Shown: positions 7,583-15,902 of the stretch, piece after piece
Numbering within the stretch: the stretch's first letter is position 1
Layout: every line of letters starts with the position of its first letter
Assembly: GCF_014844075.1 (NCBI RefSeq)
Contig: NZ_CP062165.1
Coordinates: forward strand, 1,240,001 to 1,304,000
Origin: Paenibacillus sp. JNUCC-31
Lineage (GTDB): Bacteria > Bacillota > Bacilli > Paenibacillales > Paenibacillaceae
DNA: 64,000 nucleotides
Direction: 5' to 3'
The notes under the pieces: generated by a model
Told to the model about the DNA's origin: nothing
Database searches by the model: none
Seen by the model: only the letters and a program-made list of their open reading frames with translations
Program-made: the position numbers and the translations under genes

Positions 7583-8632
7583 CTAGTTTTTAATATTAGT
7601 AGTTTTTATTTTTCCATCAATAGAATACTTCACTTCAAAAATTGATGGGCGTAAAGCATCTCCATCATATTTAATGTTTACTTCGACCTTCACTTTTTTC
7701 CCTGCTTTAATTGCTTTAGCCCATTCATTTTCTAGAACTTTATACTTACTTAAATTCACATTACTTAATTGTGAAACAAGGTTATCAATCTCTGGTGAAC
7801 CACAAAATCTATCCCCTGCCAAATGACCTGCATGGTCGCCTGGCTCTTTGCCTGGTGTATTTGCATCATGCGGTAATCTGCTATCCCTTTCAGTTAATTT
7901 TAAATCGTCAGCTGTAAATTTTTCAAGCCTTCCCTCACTGTCAGTTTTATATAAATATTCATATTCACCTGTTTTATATGTTGCATTTGGCTTTAGCTTT
8001 CCCTCTTCCATATGACTTCCATCACGTATAATATCATCAACTTGACTACCAACATTCCCCGTCCCCTCAGGACCTTCTTGATTGTCCTTCGGTTTAACAT
8101 CATCATCATTTGCCTTTGGCTGTGGCGGCTTAGTGTCTTCTTTTGGCTTAGACACATCTTTATCCTTCGTTGAAGACGGCTTCCAGGTATTCACTTCATT
8201 CGGTGTTTTATTGTTAACCGGATTCGATTTCGAACTTTCTGGCTTCGGTGTTGCATCTTTCGGCTTCGCACTTGAACCGTCTTTGTCCTTATTCGAAGAG
8301 TTTGGTTTTGAGCCTCCTGGTTTCTCAGGCCCGGCGGTTGAGCCGGGTTTTACCGTCGGCTCCGGAGTTTCGGGCGCAGTCTTGGGCGGTTTCCCGGCAT
8401 CGGAACCTACTCCATCTTCATCAATGGTTTTCCATAAGGTGCCTGAACTTGGTTTTTTCGAATCATGATTCGATAAGAAGCCCCCCGGGACAATACCAAC
8501 CCTCTGACTCTCTTCCCATTTTTTCAGGATAAATGACTTCGCTGTGGCTAACCCGTTACCCATGCTCGTTTTCTTACTTGCCGCTTCCGCACTCTGGATG
8601 TTTCTCATCATCTGGCTAGCTGCTGAATTCAT
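7583..8632 (-). CDS. Orphan linker-toxin module, DNA/RNA non-specific endonuclease (copy 1)
   Basis: 349 residues. Linker residues 1-55 (MNSAASQMMRNIQSAEAAS to PGGFLSNHD) match residues about 786-840 of the full VgrG-toxin. The stalk reaches EGPEGTG near residue 197. The C-terminus carries DHAGHLAGDR (266-275; catalytic His candidate H270), then NVN (291-293) and LENEW, the order expected in the Endonuclease_NS_2 family of secreted bacterial nucleases. Upstream, 8633-8690 still encodes linker (GMYSAKSMSK), but a four-base insertion relative to the module at 10877-12580 breaks the frame. This module is thus cut from its trunk and may be silent. Confidence 0.75.
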   Translation of the reverse strand: MNSAASQMMRNIQSAEAASKKTSMGNGLATAKSFILKKWEESQRVGIVPGGFLSNHDSKKPSSGTLWKTIDEDGVGSDAGKPPKTAPETPEPTVKPGSTAGPEKPGGSKPNSSNKDKDGSSAKPKDATPKPESSKSNPVNNKTPNEVNTWKPSSTKDKDVSKPKEDTKPPQPKANDDDVKPKDNQEGPEGTGNVGSQVDDIIRDGSHMEEGKLKPNATYKTGEYEYLYKTDSEGRLEKFTADDLKLTERDSRLPHDANTPGKEPGDHAGHLAGDRFCGSPEIDNLVSQLSNVNLSKYKVLENEWAKAIKAGKKVKVEVNIKYDGDALRPSIFEVKYSIDGKIKTTNIKN

Positions 8633-8806
8633 TCAACCCTGGGTTCTTAGACATACTCTTGGCGCTATACATGCCGTCCATTACCTTCTATACCCGCTAT
8701 CTTTTAAAAAATCATCTTCTAAATAAGGTTAATACTATTTTAACAATTTCCACCATTTAATGAGCTTACTATACGCTCTCTCAGAGTTTTTAGTGCTATA
8801 AAAAAA

Positions 8807-8841
8807 CACCATAATATGAGTAGATTGCTCATATTATAGTG
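8807..8841 (-). terminator. Terminator after the endonuclease V gene
   Basis: CACTATAATATGAGC pairs with a mirrored arm (one G-T mismatch) around a short loop. On the minus strand it is followed by TTTTTTTATAG. It ends the ywqK-like/endonuclease V transcript. Confidence 0.75.
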
Positions 8842-8903
8842 CTCGGTATGATTATTAAATAATATTCAAACACTACAGTGTTTCCACAAACTATTTTACA
8901 GAA

Positions 8904-9587
8904 TCATCTGAATCTTTTCCTCATTTTTTTTGTTTCTAAATCTGCTTGTCTGATTGGTACAGGGAGTCTACTTTCCTTATTAATTAACGCTAATGTAAGG
9001 TCTGTAGCAGTATCGATATTTATCCAATTACCACAGGAGACGAAAATGGGCTTTACACTTTTATGTGTTCGTAATGCTCTCCCATAGATTTTGTGATTTA
9101 TCACAATATCAGAGAAAGCCCCTTCTTCTTCATCGGGCATAATAAAATCAACCCCTTCAATTTTCAAGTAGCTTTTTGCAATACCTATTGTTGGTTTATT
9201 AAGATAGAAAGAAGCATGTGTCGCAATTCCCATATTTCGAGGATGCAAGTATCCATTCCCATCAAACATTATAATATCCGGATCTTTTTCTAAAAAAACA
9301 AATGTATTCATAATTAAAGGTAACTCTCTAAATGATAAATATCCGGGTATATACGGTACCTCGATTTCCGCTTTCAAAAACTTTGTCTCAACTACCTCTT
9401 TGCTAAAAAGATCAACGACACATATACAACATACTGCAAGTGTCTTTTCATTTTCCTCCCAGTATGCTAAATCGATTCCTGCAATTAATCGTATCTCATT
9501 CATACTAAAACTATTCTCCAACTTTATATTTCGAGACAAATCATTTTGCATTTTCTTGAATATTTCTATTGTGTTATTTTCCATCTT
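8904..9587 (-). CDS. Endonuclease V (YwqL/Nfi family)
   Basis: About 227 residues from the ATG at 9587. Motifs of endonuclease V are visible: AGIDLAYW (first metal Asp), VPYIPGYLSFRE with the conserved PYxPGxLxFRE, IIMFDGNGYLHPRNMGIATH with the DGNGxxHPRxxGxAxH signature, and a C-terminal KESRLPVPIRQAD. The enzyme nicks DNA or RNA one base 3' of (deoxy)inosine produced by adenine deamination. It overlaps the YwqK-like gene. Bacillus subtilis has the same order, ywqJ (deaminase toxin), ywqK, ywqL (endonuclease V). Placed in a deaminase toxin-immunity cassette, it may repair lesions left by the toxin; that role is inference. Confidence 0.88.
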   Translation of the reverse strand, partial: KMENNTIEIFKKMQNDLSRNIKLENSFSMNEIRLIAGIDLAYWEENEKTLAVCCICVVDLFSKEVVETKFLKAEIEVPYIPGYLSFRELPLIMNTFVFLEKDPDIIMFDGNGYLHPRNMGIATHASFYLNKPTIGIAKSYLKIEGVDFIMPDEEEGAFSDIVINHKIYGRALRTHKSVKPIFVSCGNWINIDTATDLTLALINKESRLPVPIRQADLETKKMRKRFR

Positions 9588-10044
9588 GCTCAGCCCATGC
9601 GTCATACTTATCTATCATTTCTTTTTCAAAAACACTCGGCTCAGTTTTTTCTGTTATTAATTGTCCTTCTACATCCCACTCTTTGTATGTTAGCTTAAAA
9701 CCGTACTTGCATTCTGCAACTGATTTTATATTACCATCCTCATACCAACAAACAGATTTACCATGTACAGCGCCCTTAATCATTTGTTGAAAACTCTCAA
9801 TTTTGCCGTCTTTATAAAATTCCACATAATCTCCCTCCGCCACACCATTCTTATAATAACTGTAATAAACCAAATTACCATTTTTATATCTTTCATATAA
9901 AAGACCTGATATTGGATTACCACCATCCTCTATAGGTTTATCAAATACTTCTTGCCCATGCTTACCAGAAAAACAAACCTCTCCTGCAAATTCTATCCCT
10001 TCTAACAACACTTCTTCTATGGAAAGAAGATTATAATCCAACAT
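9574..10044 (-). CDS. YwqK-family antitoxin with MORN-like repeats
   Basis: About 156 residues from the ATG at 10044 (a TTG lies two codons upstream; GAGG precedes both). From about residue 45 to 130 it shows repeated (Y/F)YxNGxxxG units such as YYKNGVAEGDYVEFYKDGKIES and WYEDGNIKS, typical of MORN repeats. The YwqK family is the known antitoxin type for YwqJ deaminases. It belongs with the deaminase module at 10877-12580, although an IS200 remnant now separates the two by 830 bases. It overlaps the start of endonuclease V, so the two are probably co-translated. Confidence 0.82.
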   Translation of the reverse strand: MLDYNLLSIEEVLLEGIEFAGEVCFSGKHGQEVFDKPIEDGGNPISGLLYERYKNGNLVYYSYYKNGVAEGDYVEFYKDGKIESFQQMIKGAVHGKSVCWYEDGNIKSVAECKYGFKLTYKEWDVEGQLITEKTEPSVFEKEMIDKYDAWAEQDGK

Positions 10045-10199
10045 TTTCAAATTGCCTCTTTTCTTGTTGACTAAATACTGTTCTATTCAACGTATATTCA
10101 ATAAAAATAAAAAAAACATCAACAGCATTGCATCAGATACATGATGATCTACTAGACCACCTTGTACTAAAGTACAAGGAATTATCTAGGCGATTGAAA

Positions 10200-10720
10200 G
10201 TCATACTTTACACTCAAATGAACTGAAATATTCGCTTGCTAAAGCAATCTCAAGTTCGTGACTGAAACTCACTCTTCAATCTTAAATACTTCGTCGATTT
10301 TATCGTTTCCTTGCTCTTTCATGTATTCTTGACCATTTCTTACGTTTCTGCTCCTACTGTTCTACAAAAATACTCGGGTGCCCATAAATGTTTTAGATAC
10401 GGAAAAATTTCACTTGAGACCGAGATAGGTGGACTCATTAACAACAGATGAATATGTTCCTTCCCTACACTTCCCTGCAAGATGCCTATCCCTCTTCTTC
10501 ACATTCTTGGAGAAACAACTCACGTGTTTTTATCGCCAGAGGACCTTTCAATACCTTATATCGATATTTAGTCAGCCAGATTACATGATACTTGATCTCA
10601 TACACTGCGCGGCTGTTCCTTTTAGTATCCTTCCATACTCTCACCTCTGTAGTGAAAGTATTTCTAGATTTTTTTAAGGCTAAAGCGGTTACCGTCTAAA
10701 TACAGTGGATTTAGACCTCA
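10200..10720 (-). mobile_element. IS200/IS605-type insertion remnant with decayed tnpA
   Basis: On the minus strand, near 10650-10500, one frame reads YHVIWLTKYRYKVLKGPLAIKTRE. After a frameshift a second frame reads GILQGSVGKEHIHLLLMSPP. HVVWxTKYR and the HUH motif HIHLL are diagnostic of Y1 transposases of IS200. The tyrosine-bearing C-terminus is not recovered. A perfect 8-bp palindrome at 10694-10716 (GTCTAAAT with ATTTAGAC) resembles the subterminal hairpin at an IS200 end. The element is inactive by itself. It lies exactly between the deaminase toxin and its antitoxin gene. The rest of the 10045-10876 gap shows nothing else. Confidence 0.75.
10694..10716. other. IS200 end palindrome
   Basis: GTCTAAAT-ACAGTGG-ATTTAGAC, a perfect stem of 8 bp at the edge of the tnpA remnant. 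IS200-type transposases recognise such subterminal hairpins. Confidence 0.55.
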
Positions 10721-10876
10721 CCCTTGGAAATTAAAAATCTTTCCCCCAAGTCTAAAACACAAAAAATGAATTATCACAATTATTCATCTTATTTTAATAT
10801 GGTTTATAAATCTTTATTTTACATCGATCCAACCATAGACCCTTTTTTTATTTCCAGTCGGTGTCGCGCTGCATAA

Positions 10877-12580
10877 TTACAATCCGTCTAAATCTGAGAT
10901 AACGTTAAATCCTTTTAAAATATAATTGCAATGTGGGCACGTTTTAAAAGGTATATCCATTACAGGTTTTGTTGCACCTCCAGGTCTTATAACATATATG
11001 ATTAGATCTTTAATACTAGAATTTGGATTAGCTAATAAAGCCTCATTAGCAGCATATACCTCAGCATGAGATCCTGAGCCATGTGTAAATTGGCTATATG
11101 AATCATATACATCTTTTGGCATATTTTTTATTCTTTCTTCAATAATTGGATGTAGATCTTTTGGTATATCTCCCTTTACGTCATTAATTGCTATATAAAA
11201 CTTACCTGTATTCTTATCATATGAACCTGCAACTGCTGGACCTAATTGCTTATTCGTAAGCCCACTGTCTTTTAGCCTTTGAGCTTCTTCTATAACGTAC
11301 TCCTTAAGATTTGCAACTTCTCTTGGTGTAAAATTCGATTTAATTCTATCTTGAGCATTTTCATCCTTCTCATCAGGACCTTCTTGATTGTCCTTCGGTT
11401 TAACATCATCATCATTTGCCTTTGGCTGTGGCGGCTTAGTGTCTTCTTTTGGCTTAGACACATCTTTATCCTTCGTTGAAGACGGCTTCCAGGTATTCAC
11501 TTCATTCGGTGTTTTATTGTTAACCGGATTCGATTTCGAACTTTCTGGCTTCGGTGTTGCATCTTTCGGCTTCGCACTTGAACCGTCTTTGTCCTTATTC
11601 GAAGAGCTTGGTTTTGAGCCTGCTGGTTTCTCAGGCCCGGCGGTTGAGCCAGGTTTTACCGTCGGCTCCGGAGTTTCGGGCGCAGTCTTGGGAGGTTTCC
11701 CGGCATTGGAACCGACTCCATCTTCACCACTGGTTTTCCATAAGGTGCCTGAACTTGGTTTTTTCGAATCATGATTCGATAAGAAGCCCCCCGGGACAAT
11801 ACCAACCCTCTGACTCTCTTCCCATTTTTTCTGAATAAATGACTTCGCTGTGGCTAACCCGTTACCTACACTCGTCTTCTTACTCGCCGCTTCCGCATGC
11901 TGGATATTTCTCATCACCTGGCTGGTTGCTGAGTTCATTCCTGGGCTCTTAGACATACTCTTGGCGCTGTACATGCCGTCCACGACCATTTGCACGCCCA
12001 TATTGACTTGATTCCATTTGAGCGTAGTCACCATCATCTTGGCATATGAATCTGGAACAGGCTCTCCTGTAAAGGGGTGAATCCCCAGCTCAAAAGCCTT
12101 GATCTGCAGTTGGTATATATCCTGCACGGGTTCCACGGGATGTGGATCCTGTCTGAGCGTGGCATAATCCAGGATTCCTTGATCCTTCTCATACGCTTGC
12201 ATGGCCGCCTGGTCGATAACCCCATTTTCGCCCACCGGCCTCCATATATGCCAGAACGAATCATACACCATACGATAGCCTTTTTCCTTGGGCTCCTGAT
12301 TTGCCTGTTGCAGTTGATACACCCATTTTTTCTTAACCGGTTCTGAAATCTGATGGACGAATGTACTAATCTCCTGATGTTGCTGATGCAGTTTCTTAAT
12401 AAAATCTGGAAATGACGTCGCCGTAGACAATTCGCGAGCTGCTGTCAGCACCTTGCCGAGCAAGTTGCGCTTGGCATCCTGCTCATCTTGGACGAATTGC
12501 TTGAACCCGGCTTTCAATCGATCTAGCAAGCTAAGCGCCGAAGGCTTGAATGAACCCACTTTCGGTACCCCCGAGATCAC
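10877..12580 (-). CDS. Orphan linker-toxin module with YwqJ-like deaminase
   Basis: 567 codons in the listed frame, opened by a nominal GTG that is an internal Val in the parent protein. The frame stays open to about 12648 without a true start. Residues 1-260 match VgrG-toxin residues about 575-835, followed by the SNHDSKK stalk and NQEGP. The toxin (about 400-567) has GSHAEVYAANEALL (H505, E507) and TCPHCNYIL (C548, C551), the zinc site of the deaminase superfamily as in YwqJ. Upstream the linker is joined by an in-frame deletion to the ...PPLIPI segment of VgrG. It probably acts on nucleotides or nucleic acid in target cells when attached to a functional VgrG. It is silent unless recombined, by inference. 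Confidence 0.78.
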   Translation of the reverse strand: MISGVPKVGSFKPSALSLLDRLKAGFKQFVQDEQDAKRNLLGKVLTAARELSTATSFPDFIKKLHQQHQEISTFVHQISEPVKKKWVYQLQQANQEPKEKGYRMVYDSFWHIWRPVGENGVIDQAAMQAYEKDQGILDYATLRQDPHPVEPVQDIYQLQIKAFELGIHPFTGEPVPDSYAKMMVTTLKWNQVNMGVQMVVDGMYSAKSMSKSPGMNSATSQVMRNIQHAEAASKKTSVGNGLATAKSFIQKKWEESQRVGIVPGGFLSNHDSKKPSSGTLWKTSGEDGVGSNAGKPPKTAPETPEPTVKPGSTAGPEKPAGSKPSSSNKDKDGSSAKPKDATPKPESSKSNPVNNKTPNEVNTWKPSSTKDKDVSKPKEDTKPPQPKANDDDVKPKDNQEGPDEKDENAQDRIKSNFTPREVANLKEYVIEEAQRLKDSGLTNKQLGPAVAGSYDKNTGKFYIAINDVKGDIPKDLHPIIEERIKNMPKDVYDSYSQFTHGSGSHAEVYAANEALLANPNSSIKDLIIYVIRPGGATKPVMDIPFKTCPHCNYILKGFNVISDLDGL

Positions 12581-12711
12581 ACCCGCTGCTACCGCAGCAA
12601 TACCTACACCTTGAGCATCTATTGGAATCAGTGGCGGCCCTGGATTAGGAAGTTAAAATTGCCACTTAATCGCCAATAAACTAATCCATTTAGTAATTAT
12701 TCTATTATTAA

Positions 12712-12753
12712 AAAGACTTATTCCAAATGGTATGTATATTGGAATAAGTCTTT
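12712..12753 (-). terminator. Terminator after the DUF4261 gene
   Basis: AAAGACTTATTCCAA pairs perfectly with TTGGAATAAGTCTTT (15 bp). The minus strand continues TTTAATAATAG; the plus strand has AAATTTTTTTATT, so it could act in both directions. Confidence 0.8.
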
Positions 12754-12779
12754 AAATTTTTTTATTAATAAATCGAACT

Positions 12780-13586
12780 TTACTCTTCAATAGAAATATT
12801 AAGGACAACTCTTCTTGGGCTTAATAATGACATTTCATGCTGACAGATCCATTTTTGAGACTCATTTATACCTTCAATACTATCACCGTCTACAAAAATA
12901 TCACCATTCTCAAAAATATAATTCCCATATCCATACAATAAACCGGCTATATTAGAAGGAGTAATATTTTTAAATCGACATTGTAAATCTGGTAAACCAA
13001 AACACGAAAGTCCCACTGTATCCATAACCATCTCTTCATTTGTTTGATCCAATTTAAAAAATCTTACATTTAATCCCCCATTTAGATGTTCTCCTTTTTC
13101 AAACCGTTTAATGTATGACTTAGGATCAGATATCTTTTGACTATAAATCCAATTTATAGCTACACAGTTTGAATATTTTAATATAGTTGCTAAAACATTA
13201 TTGAACAACTCAAATCTTCTTTGATAAGCCAATCCGGAAGCAAAAACATCAGAAAGAGTGCAACTGTACTTAACCTTACTTACAACATCATTCAATTCAA
13301 CAAAATCCCATGTTTGCTGTGAGGATAGGGTAATCTTTTTTTGATCTACATTTATATATTTTGTGTTTAATATACATTGAGCATTTAAAATTAAACCTTC
13401 CTGAATTTCTGTTTGGTATTCAGAAAAATTAAAAATCACAACATCGGCATTATCATTATCGTTATTTAATTTGTAATTTTGACTTAAGTCCATCATTATT
13501 TTTTCAATGTGAAATAATGGAACCTCTTCAAACAATAGTTCAACAGAGTATGTTGCACCTTTATGATTTTCTATTTTTTGTGTCAT
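12780..13586 (-). CDS. DUF4261 domain protein in an immunity position
   Basis: About 268 residues from the ATG at 13586 (AAGGAG six bases upstream). The C-terminal third shows the DUF4261 pattern: LNVRFFKLDQTNEEMVMDTVGLS, FGLPDLQC, GNYIFENGDIFVDGDSIEG and a final WICQHEMSLLSPRRVV. The family is widespread in Firmicutes and often lies near toxin-immunity loci; its biochemical role is not known to me. It is the third gene of the SHH-nuclease module (toxin, SUKH, DUF4261), separated from the SUKH gene by about 55 bases and followed by a strong terminator. It could be a second immunity gene or a survivor of an older pair. Confidence 0.7.
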   Translation of the reverse strand: MTQKIENHKGATYSVELLFEEVPLFHIEKIMMDLSQNYKLNNDNDNADVVIFNFSEYQTEIQEGLILNAQCILNTKYINVDQKKITLSSQQTWDFVELNDVVSKVKYSCTLSDVFASGLAYQRRFELFNNVLATILKYSNCVAINWIYSQKISDPKSYIKRFEKGEHLNGGLNVRFFKLDQTNEEMVMDTVGLSCFGLPDLQCRFKNITPSNIAGLLYGYGNYIFENGDIFVDGDSIEGINESQKWICQHEMSLLSPRRVVLNISIEE

Positions 13587-13642
13587 TACGACTCCTTCCT
13601 CCAAACAAATGATAAATTTTTAATATATTATTATGATGATAT

Positions 13643-14080
13643 TTACACATAACCGCTCATTATAACTTCTACTCCTTTATTATTTACCAGCAGTTCTCTG
13701 AGTGAAGGAGCTATTAAAACTGTATCTTCAATATCAAGATTCCCAAATCCAACCATATATAATCCAAATCCATATTTACCATTTAGATATATCAGAACAT
13801 TTCCCCCCTCATCGTCTCCAATGGCTAGCGAATCAGGAATATATTTTTGAATTTTGTGTGCTTCATTCATTTCTATACAGCCAGAAGGGCTCCAAATTCG
13901 AATATACATCAATTTATTAACGTTTATCTCCAATTCAGTTGCAATTTTAGACATTTCTTCATACTCTTTTGGAACTATCATATCAGAAAATTTTTGGAGC
14001 CTCCTAATATCTTCTTCACTTGCTGGTGGTTCTTTTACTTCTACATGAAAGTTACTACTCATCTCTTCAAAAATATTCAT
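13643..14080 (-). CDS. SUKH/SMI1-KNR4-like immunity protein
   Basis: 145 residues, start supported by AGGAGG. The PPASEEDIRRLQKF segment, then VPKEYEEMSKIA, then WSPSGCIEMNEAH, DSLAIGDDEGGNVLIY and a late DLEDT-like strand follow the SUKH layout: an N-terminal helix pair, then a beta-rich sheet with the conserved (I/F)GDDxGGN motif. SUKH proteins are the commonest immunity type for HNH and related nuclease toxins. Its start overlaps the last 14 bases of the SHH toxin gene at 14067-15185, so the two are translationally coupled. Confidence 0.8.
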   Translation of the reverse strand: MNIFEEMSSNFHVEVKEPPASEEDIRRLQKFSDMIVPKEYEEMSKIATELEINVNKLMYIRIWSPSGCIEMNEAHKIQKYIPDSLAIGDDEGGNVLIYLNGKYGFGLYMVGFGNLDIEDTVLIAPSLRELLVNNKGVEVIMSGYV

Positions 14081-15185
14081 CTAGATCTATCCTCCTATAT
14101 GGAACTTTAAGTTTATCCAACATTTTATACTGCTGTTCCAATATTTTTTCAATAGTTTTTCTCGTAAAACCAATTTCTTTGAAATCTTTAACTATATTAA
14201 TTAATTCCTCTTGTAACGTAGAACTCCATTTCCCCTTACCTTCAGCAACACGCTCATCCCTTCTATTATTTTGTAGATTGGTGAGGGTTGTGTGTGGATG
14301 TCCTTTACCTGTTTCAAGGGTTACCGTTGGTGCTTCTTTATAATCATATCCATACTGTGTTAGATTTTCCTTTGCCCATTCTCCTTGTAGTCCATGATGT
14401 GATTCAAGTCGTCCTCCATTAGGACCTTTTCCTCTTGGTTTAGGAGCAGCATTCTTGTGTGTTTTATTAAATAAAATAAAATTCTGTTCAATACTAGTTT
14501 GGCTATCTTGACCCGTCCCCTCAGGACCTTCTTGATTTTCCTTCGGTTTAGCATCATTCTGATTATCTTGTTGCTTGGGCGGCTTAGTGTCTTCTTTTGG
14601 CTTAGACACATCTTTATCCTTCGTTGAAGACGGCTTCCAGATATTCACTTCATTCGGTGTTTTATTGTTAACCGGATTCGATTTCGAACTTTCTGGCTTC
14701 GGTGTTGCATCTTTCGGCTTCGCACTTGAACCGTCTGTGTCCTTATTCGAAGAGCTTGGTTTTGAGCCTGCTGGTTTGTCAGCCCCGGCGGTTGAACCGG
14801 GTTTTATCGTCGGCTTCGGAGTTTCGGGTGCAGTCTTGGGAGGTTTCCCGGCAATGGAACTGACTCCAGCCTCACCGCTGGTTCTCCATAAGGTGCCTGA
14901 ACTTGGTTTTTTCGAATCATGATTCGATGAGAAGCCCCCCGGCACAATACCGACCCGCTGACTCTCTTCCCATTTTTTCTGGATAAATGACTTCGCCGTG
15001 GCTAACCCGTTACCTACACTTGTCTTCTTACTCGCCGCTTCCGCATGCTGGATATTTCTCATCACCTGGCTAGTTGCGGAGTTCATTCCTAGGCTCTTAG
15101 ACGTACTCTTGCCACTATACACGCTGCCCACGACCATTTGCACGCCCATAATGACTTGATTCCATTTGAGCGTAGTCACCATCAT
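14067..15185 (-). CDS. Orphan linker-toxin module with SHH-type HNH/Endo VII nuclease
   Basis: 372 residues. Residues 1-80 match VgrG-toxin linker residues about 750-835, followed by the SNHDSKK-type stalk to EGPEGTG near 226. The toxin has GGRLESHHGLQGEWA (S262, H263, H264) and GHPHTTL (H296, H298), typical of the HNH/Endo VII toxins with an SHH signature. Upstream, 15186-15260 still resembles linker but has a one-base loss in the CCTGTAAAGGGG stretch, shifting the frame, and homology ends at about 15260. This is a truncated, trunk-less module. The SUKH immunity gene overlaps its end. Confidence 0.75.
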   Translation of the reverse strand: MMVTTLKWNQVIMGVQMVVGSVYSGKSTSKSLGMNSATSQVMRNIQHAEAASKKTSVGNGLATAKSFIQKKWEESQRVGIVPGGFSSNHDSKKPSSGTLWRTSGEAGVSSIAGKPPKTAPETPKPTIKPGSTAGADKPAGSKPSSSNKDTDGSSAKPKDATPKPESSKSNPVNNKTPNEVNIWKPSSTKDKDVSKPKEDTKPPKQQDNQNDAKPKENQEGPEGTGQDSQTSIEQNFILFNKTHKNAAPKPRGKGPNGGRLESHHGLQGEWAKENLTQYGYDYKEAPTVTLETGKGHPHTTLTNLQNNRRDERVAEGKGKWSSTLQEELINIVKDFKEIGFTRKTIEKILEQQYKMLDKLKVPYRRIDLDEYF

Positions 15186-15284
15186 CTTGGCATAGGAATC
15201 TGGAACAGGCTCTCCTGTGAGGGGTGAATCCCCAGCTCACACGCCTTGAGCTGCGTTAAAACAGGATTATATATTATTTGATAT

Positions 15285-15343
15285 AACAACGAACAATACC
15301 GCAATACAGGCCGATAGCTTGTATTGCGGTATTGTTCGTTGTT
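15285..15343 (-). terminator. Long-stem terminator after YezG copy 2
   Basis: A nearly perfect stem of over 20 bp (AACAACGAACAATACCGCAA with its complement) surrounds a short loop. It lies between the stop of the gene ending at 15430 and the truncated linker. U-tracts are weak on both sides, but the stem is very stable. Confidence 0.65.
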
Positions 15344-15429
15344 TAGTTATCTACTATCTCAAAAAAAAGTGAAAGACCCTAATTCAATCAACTGTAGCAT
15401 CCAATCATCGTAACGCAATAATTCTCATT

Positions 15430-15885
15430 TTATAGATTTTTACGTTGTACCTCTTCAAACCATTCATCGGCAAAATCATCAGCCGATTTTATTTCATCAT
15501 TTGTGTGCACTAAATCATATTTGTATTCAGCCTGAAATTTCCCACTAGTAGCATCATAAATTAATTTCATCTCCGTTGGCATGTCTTTTTCATATTCATT
15601 GCACAATTCTTCAATTTTCCCGATATTATCATTGATAATTTTCAATACCATAAACTGTCGTTCCGTGGACACATCATAACTTTCGTCCGCATCTTCCAAT
15701 GCATCATTTACCTTATGAGACTCTAAATACTTATTATTAATTAAATAAAAGAAACTGCTCGATATCATATCGTCTTCACATGAAGCATAAATATATACTT
15801 TATCGGTTCGATCTTCAACATACTCCATACATATAGATACCATATCTGCTTGCAATTCACTAAATCTTCCTTCGAAATCTTTCAT
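15430..15885 (-). CDS. YezG/DUF600-family immunity protein (copy 2)
   Basis: 151 residues with GGGAGTG upstream of the ATG. It aligns along its length with the protein at 7133-7570 (FSELQADMVSICMEYV, VYIYASCEDD, STERQFMVLKI, MPTEMKLIYDA, WFEEV). It follows the second copy of the non-specific endonuclease module by 17 bases. The two immunity proteins differ at many positions, as do the two toxins, so each pair may be specific. Confidence 0.8.
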   Translation of the reverse strand: MKDFEGRFSELQADMVSICMEYVEDRTDKVYIYASCEDDMISSSFFYLINNKYLESHKVNDALEDADESYDVSTERQFMVLKIINDNIGKIEELCNEYEKDMPTEMKLIYDATSGKFQAEYKYDLVHTNDEIKSADDFADEWFEEVQRKNL

Positions 15886-15902
15886 AACTACATTTCACTC
15901 CC

